From Anseranas semipalmata (Eukaryota; Chordata; Aves; Anseriformes; Anseranatidae), in the NCBI GenBank assembly GCA_013399115.1, contig VXAA01005665.1, forward strand, positions 1,034,249 through 1,098,248: a stretch of 64,000 bases of DNA. The letters run 5' to 3'. Shown in pieces: positions 24,651 through 35,535 of the stretch. The notes below the pieces were generated by a model that was not told the DNA's origin, ran no database searches, and worked only from the letters and a program-made list of their open reading frames with translations. Position 1 is the stretch's first letter; every line of letters starts with the position of its first letter. The translations under genes were made by a program, and so were the position numbers.

Positions 24651-25133
24651 GTCAAGTGAGGTTGCGTTAGACTTTTACTGCTATTCTTGATTTGGAATGA
24701 GAAGTCTGGTCTTAGTGCATATTTGAGATAACGTGCCTAATAAGCTGTTTGTAATGTATGACTAAAGCTTTTGTTCATGTAAAAACTATTAATTTACAAC
24801 CGGGAAAAGAGAGAGTTGATTCCTTTTGTACCCAGCCTCTTAACTCTTGTAACTCTTAAGTTACAATTAAAGATAGTCTTGAGGGAATTAATTCAGGGGT
24901 AGTTGTAACTTGTTTCCTTTAGGTTATTCAGGAATCAGGGCAATCAGTAAGTATTAGAAAAACTGTAATTTTATGCGAGATAAAACTTTTTTTTCCCCTT
25001 ATTGAAATCCTTTTAATCTTTTCATGCACCCAACATATTTCTTATAAAATACTCAAGATAGAGCTGAAATTCAGGAGTGCAGACTTGAAGATGAGATTAC
25101 TGCATGAAACGTTACTGATTCTTGAATGGAGCT
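24651..25133. other. Unique DNA between CR1 copies, nothing seen
   Basis: AT-rich sequence without recognisable feature. Confidence 0.5.
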
Positions 25134-25370
25134 AATGATAGAATTACTTGGGCTGTCAGGGACCTCTGGAGGTCGTGTGGTCAAGCCCCTGAAGAAAGCA
25201 ATTGCAGCCCTGAAGTTAGATCAGGTTACTGATGCCTGGTTACTGTGGCCTCGATTGAACAAGCTCTGAGCATCTCCAAAAGCAGAGATTCCTCAGCCTC
25301 TCTGGCAACCTCTTCTAGTGTTTGACTACCCTCCCGGAGACAGAAAGACTTTCCAGCTGCCTGCTGCAAG
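25134..25370 (-). mobile_element. Old CR1 LINE fragment, minus strand
   Basis: The order of motifs is that of CR1 read backwards: GATAGAATTACTTGGGCTG, CAGGGACCTCTGGAGGTCGT, GTGGTCAAGCCCCTG, TTCCTCAGCCTCTCTGGCAA, CCTCTTCTAGTGTTTGACTA, CCCTCCCGGAGACAGAAAGA. It is clearly older than the 14.7-kb copy. The boundary on the high-coordinate side is uncertain. Confidence 0.87.
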
Positions 25371-25862
25371 CTCAGACCATCACACTGACATCTCTGAGGT
25401 GGTGATTACCTGTGGTGACTGCCTCTTCAAAGGATGCCATAATAGCGTGTATGTAAAGGTTGTTATAAGGCTGGTGAGCAGCTTCCTAGCCCTGGGTGCT
25501 AGGATGCCAAGCTTGAGGCTGGCACGTCTGCCATCACACAGTGCAAAAGAGAAATAATGCTCAGATTTTAACAAGGGTTATAAAGCTCAGGTGAAGATGG
25601 ATGGATGCCAGTGTTTTCTGGTGAGCCAGCCTGGATATACTACCCCACTGTACTGACTGCGCTCTTGTGATTTGTTTTACAGCCCTCTGAGACTTTGGAA
25701 CAGCAGGAGTGGAAACTCTGAGCTACCCCCACTTTGCTAATCCACTATTATTTCCTAGCCTTTATTGTAGATTTACTTTTTCCATATATACCAACTGATT
25801 TAATAAAAGATTTTATCTCTACCTATCAATTGTCTTGGATTGTAACAGGAACTTAATCAGTG
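25371..25862. other. Unique spacer with candidate splice acceptor and poly(A) signal
   Basis: Between two CR1 fragments, a T-rich tract ending in AG (25681-25682) is followed by 12 open codons and a TGA at 25719-25721, and an AATAAA at 25802-25807. It could be a 3' terminal exon on the plus strand, or the end of an unrecognised LTR, or chance. No upstream exon is identified. Confidence 0.3.
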
Positions 25863-25970
25863 TCATAGAACAGTTTAGGTTGGGAGGGACTTGTGGAGGT
25901 CATCTGGTCTAAACCCTTGCTCAAAACATGTTTGATTACATCAGGTTAATCTCAGGAGCCTTCTGAAGGC
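25863..25970 (-). mobile_element. CR1 LINE 3' fragment, minus strand
   Basis: It begins with a single reversed CR1 octamer (TCATAGAACAG) and runs on as TTTAGGTTGGGAGGGACTTG, GAGGTCATCTGGTCTAAACC, TTACATCAGGTTAATCTCAG. The 5'-truncation point is uncertain, near 25970. Confidence 0.87.
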
Positions 25971-26504
25971 CTTGTTACAGGGATGCTGTTTGTACAGAAA
26001 TGCTTTGACTGAGCTTATGAATTGCAGAGCCAGGTAAATGAAGGGAGCAAAGTTCTGGATCTGGTATCTTTTGAAAACTGTGCCATCCGATATCATGCCC
26101 CTGTTAGTGATTCTGAAGATCTCTCTTAAACCCAAATGGATGATAGGACTATTGTTAATCTCTTTTAACCAAGGCTAGCATTAATATCATATCAAAGCTG
26201 TTAACAATAAGAATTTTTCTTGGTTTGGTTTGTTGTGTTTTATTTTTCTTTTTTTCTTTCTTTTTTTTTTTTTTGCATTGCAGATAATAACTTTTATTTC
26301 AGGGAATAAAAAATACAGGGAACTCTTTCAGAAAAGCTCTCTACTTAACAGCTTAGCTTTCTACTTTTGTCTTGTTTATGTGGCTGAGTAGAAAATTGTC
26401 ATAGGAAGAAGCTGTTTATTTTTACAGTGTGAACTCTGAATACAGACATAATTTCAATTCATTGAGTACAGAAAGCGTGGACAAAGTAACTCAGGCGTAT
26501 TATC
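25971..26504. other. Unique DNA with a poly-T tract, no gene seen
   Basis: A T-rich tract (T with scattered C and G) runs from about 26222 to 26275. Nothing else is recognised. Confidence 0.5.
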
Positions 26505-26815
26505 CTATGCGGCTGCAGATGGCAACTCCTGCAAGCCTGCGGGCATGTGAGAACACTGCATCTAACTTGAAGTGCATTTACCAAGGTCCTTGTCATAAGG
26601 GTTCTGCCACCCGTACACTGTCAGTGCGGCTGCCACCACCTGTCTGGGAGCAGGGAGAGCGGGGGTTGAGGGAGGGGGGCCAGTGGCCAGCGTGGCTCGG
26701 GTCCTGCTGGCCACTCTTGGCAGGGAAGAAGGAAGCGGCAGGAGCAGCGTGCCTCTTGTCGGCGCCCTCGCTGACAAACTCTCGCTAATGGAGACCCACG
26801 TAGCTTTCAGCTTTG
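26505..26815. promoter_or_regulatory. Small GC-rich islet, weak CpG island
   Basis: About 310 bp are near 60 percent GC with roughly 16 CpG by hand count, well above the neighbouring sequence. GGGAGAGCGGGGGTTGAGGG and TGTCGGCGCCCTCGCTGACA are the richest parts. Overlapping frames (119 codons on plus, 71 on minus) show no known domain. It is too short to be called a CpG island with confidence; a regulatory role is inference. Confidence 0.35.
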
Positions 26816-27740
26816 ATTTCTTCGTGATGAATGCCTTCCTAATGGCACGCTGGAAGAATCGGTAACTCGGCTACCTTGACTTCAGGTGTAGATCAGCTGC
26901 TTTTGGCTACAGTTCTTTGCAGGCTGTCCGCCGAGTTATTGTGTTGAGAAGCATGAGAAGTTTTCATCGGGAAATACGAGATGATCCCGTGCTATACCTA
27001 CTTCATTGGCTTAATGTTCCTTTACTTAACCATTTCCTTTAGGTGAGGTGCTTGCCATTTGTGGGAAGGTATATTTGTGGGCACAATGGTTTCAGTGATA
27101 TTAAGCTGCTTCTACCAAAAATGTATTAGTAAGTTTTGCTATTTTATACTTTCATGTATATATATGAAAATAGGTGCCAAAAAGTGATCAGGATGTAAAT
27201 CTATTTGACATTTTTTCTTTCATAAATCAACAAAGTTCTCCTTGAATTGTTTATGACTAAGTACAAACTAATAAACTTCTGTGGGCTTTTCTCTTCTTCG
27301 TTGTAGACTTACTATGAAATATTCTGAAACGTGCTACAATATGTCTAGAGCCGGAGGTTCTCTGCTAAATTTCTGGGTAATGGAAGGACAGTTGAATTTG
27401 GTGTAATTTTATTTGTAATGTTTTTCCACATATGTGCACTTCCTTCCGCTTTTCCTTCCTTTTGCTTTATTTATTTCACTGGATCCATGGCTTTTAGTTA
27501 TATTTTCTGAAGTTTTAGCGTGTTGAAGTGTTTGGGCACAGAGCAAGGCGTTTCCTTGTACTGATCAATTTGTCATCCTCATTTTTACTCATCTCAAATG
27601 GCTTACCATTATTACATGGACAATATCGATGACAGTGTGTATGGCCTTTTGAAGCTAGAGAAGGTGAAGGTAGTTTGTGGGAGACCTAGTTCTGCATTTA
27701 CTTTTCTGATGGCATTGTAGCACTTCACATGGAAACACAG
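26816..27740. other. Unique DNA, no gene seen
   Basis: AT-rich, with a short TATATATGAAAA run near 27155-27170. No exon or repeat is recognised. Confidence 0.5.
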
Positions 27741-27835
27741 GCACTGTCAGATGGAATCAAACCGTGGATTTCTCTAGTCTAATAAGCTGCCCTTGGCAGT
27801 GGCAAATAAGTTAAGAGGAGGGTCAGACATCGTAA
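27741..27835. repeat. Ancient amniote CR1-like dispersed repeat, decayed
   Basis: The series CACTGTCAGATGGAATCAAA, CCGTGGATTTCTCTAGTCTA, ATAAGCTGCCCTTGGCAGTG, GCAAATA lines up with a widespread sauropsid repeat whose consensus reads ACTGGGTCAGACCAATGGTC, CATCTAGTCCAGTATCCTG, and GACAGTGGCCAATA. The match is from memory, with many substitutions, so orientation is not assigned. It would be far older than the CR1 copies that keep their octamers. Confidence 0.5.
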
Positions 27836-29047
27836 TTCACCAAGGAGTTTATGTTTGTGGTATGAAGAAAATGTTATTAATAATAGTCCATGCTGTACTT
27901 GGGGCAGAGGGATTCTACTTATACCCTGAAGCGTGAGATTTAATTACTCCTACATCATTGTCTTTGCTTACAAAACTGCCAGTGTTGTTTATCATCAGAA
28001 AATTATCCAACCCTTTTAAAAAGCAGCTTTAATATTTGTCTCAATGAACTTTCACAGCAGTTACTCTGTAAATTAATTAAACACTGCCTTGAAAAAATAG
28101 CTCCTTTTTGCAGTTGAAAGTTTAGTAGCATTTCATAGAGCCAGATTGTTCACTCTCGGGGAATAAAGTTTAAAAGAAATTTAATAATTTCACTATACCC
28201 TTTACTATTTTATTGTATTTTTTTCCAGTTAATAAATTAATTTGTTGATGGTATATATGAAGTGTGCTTTCTCAAGTCTGTAAATGTTAGTATTCTTATG
28301 GACTATCTGAAGTAGCTCTATAAATGATAGTATATTTATGATCCATCTGAAGTATGTTCTTCTAAAGCTAAAACGTTGAAGTTAAACTTGAGTCACTTTC
28401 AGCAATTTCACTGAATTAATTAACTTTATCTTAAATATCTCGTGTTTGCAGATGCTGAAAGATTCAAGTCGTGCTGTTTTTGTTTTTTTTTCTTATGTTA
28501 GTATTCATTTCTGTTTGAGACACGACATAGAGTATATCTGATAGCTATGCAGTGTCTCTGATAAGAACTGTAATGCATGTTATATAATATTTTCATCTTA
28601 AAACGAAGGGAGAGGGAAATGTGGCTTTTTATGAGAGTGACGTGTAGAACAGTCACATACAGCGAAGGGATGTGGGATGGAAGTAGATCCAGAGAGAGAA
28701 CTGAATCCAAAACACAGTGTGAAGAAGTTGGTTTCAGCTGCATCAGTTCCTTCACCTGACTCTCCACTTACACAAGAGTGAGTGGCTGGGGGGTGGACAG
28801 AGGGCGGTTACATTCAGTGTAGATTTAGGGTCACTTAATTCAAAATGTGATTATGGCCTGAATAAATCTATACGTCTTTCTAAAATTTTATAGTTCAAGT
28901 ATAAAAAAGGCTTAGTGTTGAAAAATGTCAAGATCTGGTATTCTTCTGGTATTTAATTATCTTCGTTACTGTTATTCTATGTCCTTAATGTCTTTTGCAG
29001 TGCTATGAATTTCATGTTTATAAATTACCTGGGATTATTGTTTATAT
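27836..29047. other. Unique AT-rich DNA, no gene seen
   Basis: Only short open frames occur, such as an 89-codon minus-strand frame at 28498-28767 with no known domain. A two-copy 40-bp repeat lies within it. Confidence 0.5.
28281..28356. repeat. Two-copy 40-bp tandem repeat, imperfect
   Basis: Units starting at 28281 (TAAATGTTAGTATTCTTATG) and 28321 (TAAATGATAGTATATTTATG) share the order TAAATG-TAGTAT-TTATG-CATCTGAAGTA at an exact 40-bp offset. It is an old local duplication. Confidence 0.8.
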
Positions 29048-29138
29048 NNNNNNNNNNNNNNNNNNNNNNNNNNNNNNNNNNNNNNNNNNNNNNNNNNNNN
29101 NNNNNNNNNNNNNNNNNNNNNNNNNNNNNNNNNNNNNN
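29048..29138. other. Assembly gap, 91 N
   Basis: A run of 91 unknown bases is flanked by TTTATAT on the left and TATATTTTTTTTTTTT on the right. The missing piece is probably an AT or poly-T simple repeat. Any open frame crossing it is meaningless. Confidence 0.98.
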
Positions 29139-32135
29139 TATATTTTTTTTTTTTCCCATGGACTTTTGATATCTGTGCCCGCAGCCTGGTTTTAAGCTTG
29201 AAGAGCAACTTCATCTATTTGTCTAATATATAATGATATACAAATAAAAGACCCCATATTTCTCCGGGGCAGATGGTTTATTCCTGCTAAAAATATAGAA
29301 TAACAAATAGTTTCCTGTACTTGAGTGAACTATGTAGCTTGTAGAAACATCATTCCCTGCTTATAGCTACATGCTACTTCTCAATACATCTCTGAATTTT
29401 AGGGTGAAAGTGTGAAATGGCATGTGGCAGTTTAGGGAATAAAACCATGGCGTTTAGGGCCACCTTCCTGGAGGATGAGGAATTCCATTTGAGTTGTTCT
29501 CAACATACTGATGTGACCAATCTATCCCCAATGCATAATACCTGTGAAGAGCCAGACCATCCTACTGCTGCTTGCACTGCTTTTTGAGATACGTTATATA
29601 TACTTTTTTTTGTTGGATTAGCTTCTAGAGGTAGCTGTTTGCTGTGACAAACTTGGTTGCATATTGATACCTGGATCTTACTGTATAAGTTGTCACTTTG
29701 GCTGGATAGCAAGTCTTTAAACAAATTGTTTTTCTTTGTTGTGAATACCATCTATGATAAAGTTTTTGAATAATTTATTTTATCAATAATTTACATTGTC
29801 TGAAAATCATCCATCTTAGCTGATAAGCATATAATAATAACATGTACAAGTGACTACTGATAATTGCTACATTACAGGATGCTGAAAAATGCAATTTCTT
29901 GTAGTCAAGGTTGATAACAGATTATACAGATCATTCTAGAGCTGTTTGCTGTTTTCCATCTATTTTTCCTAAATCACTATTATTTTCTTTCAGTAATATA
30001 ATATGACATAATTGTTACTGGATTCACAACCTACTTAAGTCAACAGAAATATCCCTGTCATATTCAGTGGGTGTTAGATTTTTTTTTTTTTTCCCTCAGC
30101 CAGCCTGAATAATTTCTTGCATATACACCTTTAGCTTAAAATATTTTTTCAAGTGCAAATAAAATAATGTTTATGCCACATAGGCCAAAACATTTTCCTT
30201 TCTCACTCTCCCCCCCTCTCTCTCTTTGACTGCCAGGTTACAGCACTGACTGAAAGCCCTAGAAAGTCGATGGAAGGACTTTTTTGACTTTGAAAGCAAA
30301 ACAAAAAGGAATAAAAACTTTTGTCATTATAGGAAACAAAATGTCAGAATCACAGGAGGAACATCTATGTTGAACAAAAATGTTAAATTTCAGTGAATAA
30401 ATGTATATATTCATGTGTGTCATTGTAGAGGGATTCATTCATTGCCTCCAACAAATTTTCTGTTGGACTGTTTTTGAGACATACGTATATTATATACTTC
30501 AACTCGTGTAGAGGGATACTTGATAGTGCAAATATCTTCTGAACTATTTTTCATATGATGAAATATGGAAGGTTATGCAGTATTGCCTCTGTACAAACTC
30601 TGCTTCCATTCCCAGTTCCTATCTTAAAAATGTAGAATACAAAAATATCAAGAATGATATATGCTGTTAATACTTTTAGAAAACACATATGTTTGCTGTA
30701 AGCTGTTTCAGAGCCCAAACGTTTACACTTGGTTACCTTCTGGTCGACAGCTTCATACAGATCTTATACCTGCGTTTTACCTTGAGTGGCAGTTTTTTGC
30801 CAGCATTCTTTTTCTTTTCATTTCTTGGAAGAGAATCTAATTTGAAATGATACTTTAAAACACCATGCAGCATCCAGTAGTTGGAGCTCAGTGTTTGTCG
30901 GTAAACAAAGTGCTGACCTTAGACGCTGTTCTATTTTTCTTCTTGAAAGTATTGCTAGAAATAGTAACTTACCAAAATAATGGTTAACCAAAGAAATTAC
31001 CATGCTAGTCCCTCTTTCTGAATGCATGCTTCCCTTGTGAGTGAAAGAAAGACAGGGAAGGAAGGTGGAAAAGATACAAAACGGTTATCTTGAACTCATA
31101 TGTGTTTGCAGCACAGTTTCAGAAACTACTGTGAACCATCTTTTCAATGCTATTCCTTTCATTATAGAGCTACTTTTTTCTTCTCACTGGAAATCAGTAT
31201 TAAAAGATGAGCATATATATGGGAAAACATTTTGCTGTTAATCTTCTGGTTGTCATTTTAACCAAATATTTGCCTAGTTCTTAAAGGGAGGCTTTGCAGT
31301 TGTCTGGTACTGTGCTGCCTGCAGAACCAAAGGTAGGTCTTTTGAAGCTCTGCTTTTACTGCTATAGAGCACCACAGAGCTGGTGCAGCATAGACCCATC
31401 TTCTTAATGAAACGAGAGGAGAACCAAGCCTTTCGTGTGCCCTGAACATCACATTGGCTGTAGAAGTGATAATATCTAGTGGGAGATCTTGTTCTGGAAG
31501 CATTTGGAGAAAGCGCCTTATTTCCTGCTGTCTCCATTGGATGACTAGAGGGCCAGATTTAATGAGGTGAAAATGGTGAATCATTCACCTCATCTGATCT
31601 GGACCTAACACAGGGCCATTGTGGAAAATTAGGATTGACAGGGACATAGTACAGAGAAGCCTGAAAATAGTTCGTGTTTTCTGAAAAATGCTCGTCCTTC
31701 ATCTGTTAGCAACCAGGGTGTCAGGGTGCTGCTTGATACATTCAGGGGCCTCAGGGTAATATCATCAGACCCAACTTAGGGATTTTTATAGTTTTTGTTA
31801 ATCTGCTCTGCTAGGCAGACCTGATGCACATATTAAGAGTGCTGATGTTTGTCGTTCACCTTGGTGTTATTTGCCAGTTTACAGGACATCACTTACCAGT
31901 TCAACCAAGATGGTGGTTGGAAGCTGACATGTACGTACAGGAAAACGCTTCTAACATTATAGTTACAGCTGGAAAGATCACAGGTTAGCTTGTTAACCAG
32001 AAAGATACAAAGTTGCTGAGATTTGCCCAAACATTTATTTTCTTCCGTTCTTTAACATACCTTTAAATCATACATCTTTAAATACAGTAGGCATTTATTT
32101 TTTGACACTCTTGCAGCTCATCAATCCAAATAACT
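29139..32135. other. Unique AT-rich DNA, no gene seen
   Basis: T runs occur near 29605 and 30080, and a CT-rich tract (CTCACTCTCCCCCCCTCTC) near 30203-30230. A 108-codon minus-strand frame at 31258-31584 contains YAAPALWCSI, loosely like LINE C-termini, but is not convincing. Nothing else is recognised. Confidence 0.45.
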
Positions 32136-32206
32136 GTTTTCCTTTATTTAAATAATTTTAGCATAACTAAATTATTGTTTTCCTTTATTCAAATAATTTT
32201 AACATA
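32136..32206. repeat. Two-copy 41-bp tandem repeat
   Basis: GTTTTCCTTTATTTAAATAA (from 32136) recurs as GTTTTCCTTTATTCAAATAA (from 32177), and both continue as TTTTA(G/A)CATA. The offset is 41 bp and two differences occur in the 30-bp core. Confidence 0.9.
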
Positions 32207-34249
32207 TAGTTTCTTTGCTATTGTTTAGTTGTAAGTCTAATAGTATGATCGGAATTGCTTAATAATCTTCTGTCTCAAGCTTTTCTTCATTTCTGATTCA
32301 TTGTGTCTATTATTAAACCCAGCTGTTGATGTTTTTGAACAAACTGATTTCTGAATTAACTCTGCATTGTGTTCTATAATAACGCCACTTCTGAATTATC
32401 ATGGGTTGCTCCCAATTTACTTTTAGATAATTAAAGGCTGTCTTTATTTCTATCCGAGTTGCCTGTTTTATTTCCCAGAACACAGGGATGTGATTTCATT
32501 CATGCTGCTCTAGGGGTCTGAAGCTGATAATCATTTTTCTGCATCTGCCCTCATCAGTGTCATCTTCCAATATATGATGCTCCAGCGTTATTCCTTAGCT
32601 TTATTCATTAGCATTCACAGTGTTGGTGCTGCGTTGTGCTGGTCTGCCACAAGTCATTCCCTGTTGTTTTCCTGTGAAGCCTGTACCTTCATGCTTCGGA
32701 ATAGCCTTGATTTCTAGAGTACATTATTATCCTTTTTTATTAATTTTTGTTTACATAAATGTGTTTCCATGTCAAAATTATCAATCCCTTAAAATCAGTC
32801 TTTCTCTAAATATTTGAATAGATAGAGTATGAATGATAATAAATGTCAGTGGGATTGTGGTAGCATATCTTGTTTACAGTGCAAATACTAATCACTTAGT
32901 TAAATTTAAGGGCTTTAAAACAAAGACCTCAAGTTATATAATGTATTTTGGATATCTAGCTCATAGGGTTTTGTTTTTTGCAAAGTAAACTGATATTTTT
33001 TTATTAAAAAACAGAAACAGAGATATACTTCAAATTAAAAGATTGAACTGTGACATGATTCAATACGGGATAACACATACTAATTTCCTTCTTTCACCAG
33101 TCTAACTGCTAAATGCAATCAGAAGACTTTCTTAAAAAAAAAAAAAAAGTGAGAAAAGTAGAGGCTTTACAGTAAAATCCCCTGGCAATTAAAAAGAATT
33201 ATCTTGTTTATCCCCACCAAGGTTCATAACAGAAGGTCATTTGATGCTCTTAATAGCCTTTTAAAAATGAGCATTAACCTTAATTTATGAGATTTGTATT
33301 TATTTCCCTTGGCAAGAACAAGAATTTTCATCTGGTCCTAGTGCTTTTTCTCTTGCCAACATGTCCTGAAATACAAGGTGAAATTCCTCTGACTTGCATT
33401 CCCCATGTAATGATGGAGCTATTTATGCTCTGGTTTCTTCAGTTTGTCATTTTTTGAGGGTCTACCTGTGGTACTTTTAAATGTAGCAAAAAAAGCTGAG
33501 CAGTGGATGTGGCCAAGAATGATCCTCACCTTCCTAGTAAATATCATTGATAACACAGGGTGACAATTTGATGTATTAGGCAAGTATCTGTTTTCTTAGA
33601 ACTGTCGTAGGAGTGTCTTGATTTTTATGTTCTTCAGGGTTTATGTTGCCTTCATACAGCAACAAGTTCTACCTACCTGGTTTCATGTAAATGTGTACAG
33701 GTGAAGTCTTTGAACTGGTGGCAGCGTGTTAAGTTTCTGTTTGCTTCGTTACTTTACATGCAGGACTTTCCTGTTCCTGAAGAGGCAGCACGGTTAAGAT
33801 GCTGTGCAAAATATTCAGACAAGTGCTGAGGTACTCAAACAAAAACTGGTTCTTATTTACGATGTGTCAAATTACTGTTCTGAGAGTAGACCTTTTAGGT
33901 TGCATTCAGCCTTTAATTTGACTGAATTTAAATAGCGTAAAACGCCTTTTAGTTGGAACTTGGCTTGCATATTATATCTCTCATTTCAATGAAAAACATT
34001 CAGATGCAAATGCGGTTTGTTTGGAGTGAGTACAAATGCCACTATCATGACTGATGAAGGCTTTTGATCACACATCTACAAACTGAAACCTTAAAAAGGA
34101 AGGGGCTATTTGGACTGGCATCTGCAGTGCCATGAATTATTTAGTTCACATTATTCATAAATCTCTTTGAAGAGAAGGTTTATGAGGTTTTTAAGGAGGA
34201 GCAGTCCTAGTTGCGTTGCCACTTCCTATTTATGCTGTGACTGACTGCA
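32207..34249. other. Unique AT-rich DNA, no gene seen
   Basis: An A15 run lies at 33134-33148. No exon, RNA gene or recognisable dispersed repeat. Confidence 0.5.
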
Positions 34250-34620
34250 TGTGAAACTTCTTCTAAACTGGAAGAGATGCGCTGAATGTGAAACGAGGTG
34301 CGTGTATGAACTTCTCAGAGATGGACTTAGCCTTGAGAGATTTCTTTGGTTTCCTGTGCCTTTGCCGTCTGCACTGGCATGCCCCAGGAGGTGTTGGTGC
34401 GATGTGGAGAGCTTCCCAGCTAGCTGCCCGGGACCTGGGCGAGTGTCACGGAGCGCCTGCTCGCTGCTGGAGGTGGCCTGCTGCTCACCCGCCGAACTAC
34501 AAATCTCTTCTGGCTGCGCGCCGACAGCAAAACCAAAATAGCAGCAGCAAACTGCTTTCGCCTTCTTTCTCTCGGAATTCTTTGGTTTTGCTACCAACGG
34601 GTGACGTTTCAAAACATTTC
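34250..34620. promoter_or_regulatory. GC-rich islet with a CRE-like site and a long unassigned open frame
   Basis: About 370 bp are GC-rich relative to surroundings, with about 19 CpG by hand count (GAGTGTCACGGAGCGCC, CACCCGCCGAAC, GCTGCGCGCCGAC) and a GGGTGACGTTT near 34599-34610, close to a CRE half-palindrome. A plus-strand frame of 170 codons runs from 34288 to 34800, out into AT-rich sequence; its first half is rich in C, W, A and R and its second half in S and L. A 128-codon minus-strand frame overlaps it. I recognise no domain in either. It may be a short regulatory islet, an exon of an unknown transcript, or chance. Confidence 0.3.
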
Positions 34621-35225
34621 CTTGATTTCCAGCAATGGCTGAAGCTAAGCACTATATATATGCATTATTCTTCTAAAAGGGCTTGTTTAGGTCATCGTAT
34701 TTGTCTAATAATTCTGTCTACAAGATACACGTTGGCAGAGATGCGGAGGAATAAATTAGAAATATCCAGTAGTAACTCGTTTGTCTGCCTTGTCAGCTAG
34801 TTCAGAGTTTGTTTTTTTCCAGGAAGGTTTCTGCTTGCATTACTGAGGAATACCTTCAGTAATTTTTTGTCCAGTACATGGTTTTCCATATGTTTTATAA
34901 AACTCCTGTTGTAAATCAAAATACTATAAAGACTCAACGTGCAGATGTTTTACAGTTGAGTTAAATGTGCAGGATTCACAGATCATTTGTCTTCTATAAC
35001 TATTTTCACCATGTAAGTAATAAGAATATTTTACTTCAGAAGTCATAATAAAGAGGGTTGGCCCAAGAATTGCATCATTTCCTGTAAACAGTCAGTTTTT
35101 TTTATAATTTCCCAAAGTAATTCTGTTCAGAAGTTTCTCAAAAGTATGCCATGAAAACATTCTCATCTGTCGTTTTTTACTTGACTATGCTCACTATGCT
35201 AAATTGATTTCACTCAACTGTACCA
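34621..35225. other. Unique AT-rich DNA, nothing seen
   Basis: A TATATATATGCATTATT run lies near 34654-34670. No other feature is supported. Confidence 0.5.
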
Positions 35226-35535
35226 ATATGTACATTTAGTACATATTTACATTTAGTAATGTATGTGTATAAACAGACACTTTTATATACTATATCACAT
35301 ATGTATCGTGTATCACATTGCTTTATATATTCTTTTATGGAGTATAATACATGTTATATATATATATATATTATAAAGCTATGTATATCAAATGTATGTA
35401 TATATAACAGTATATGGTTATTTTATAAAAGGATATATTAAAATAACACACAATATTTAATATATAGCTATGAAGTACATTGTATAATATGCATATATAT
35501 TATATTTTTATATAAATAGGTATATATCCATACAC
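35226..35535. repeat. TA-rich low-complexity block
   Basis: About 300 bp are made of TATATA, TACATA and TATGTA words, including TATATATATATATATTATA near 35357-35373. It is microsatellite-like and degenerate. Confidence 0.85.

Noticed and set aside
28995..29195. 66-codon frame across the N gap
   Set aside because: Half of it is undetermined sequence.
31258..31584. Minus-strand frame with YAAPALWCSI, like the C-terminus of L2-type LINEs
   Set aside because: Only a six- or seven-residue resemblance, and no upstream or downstream LINE motif could be followed.
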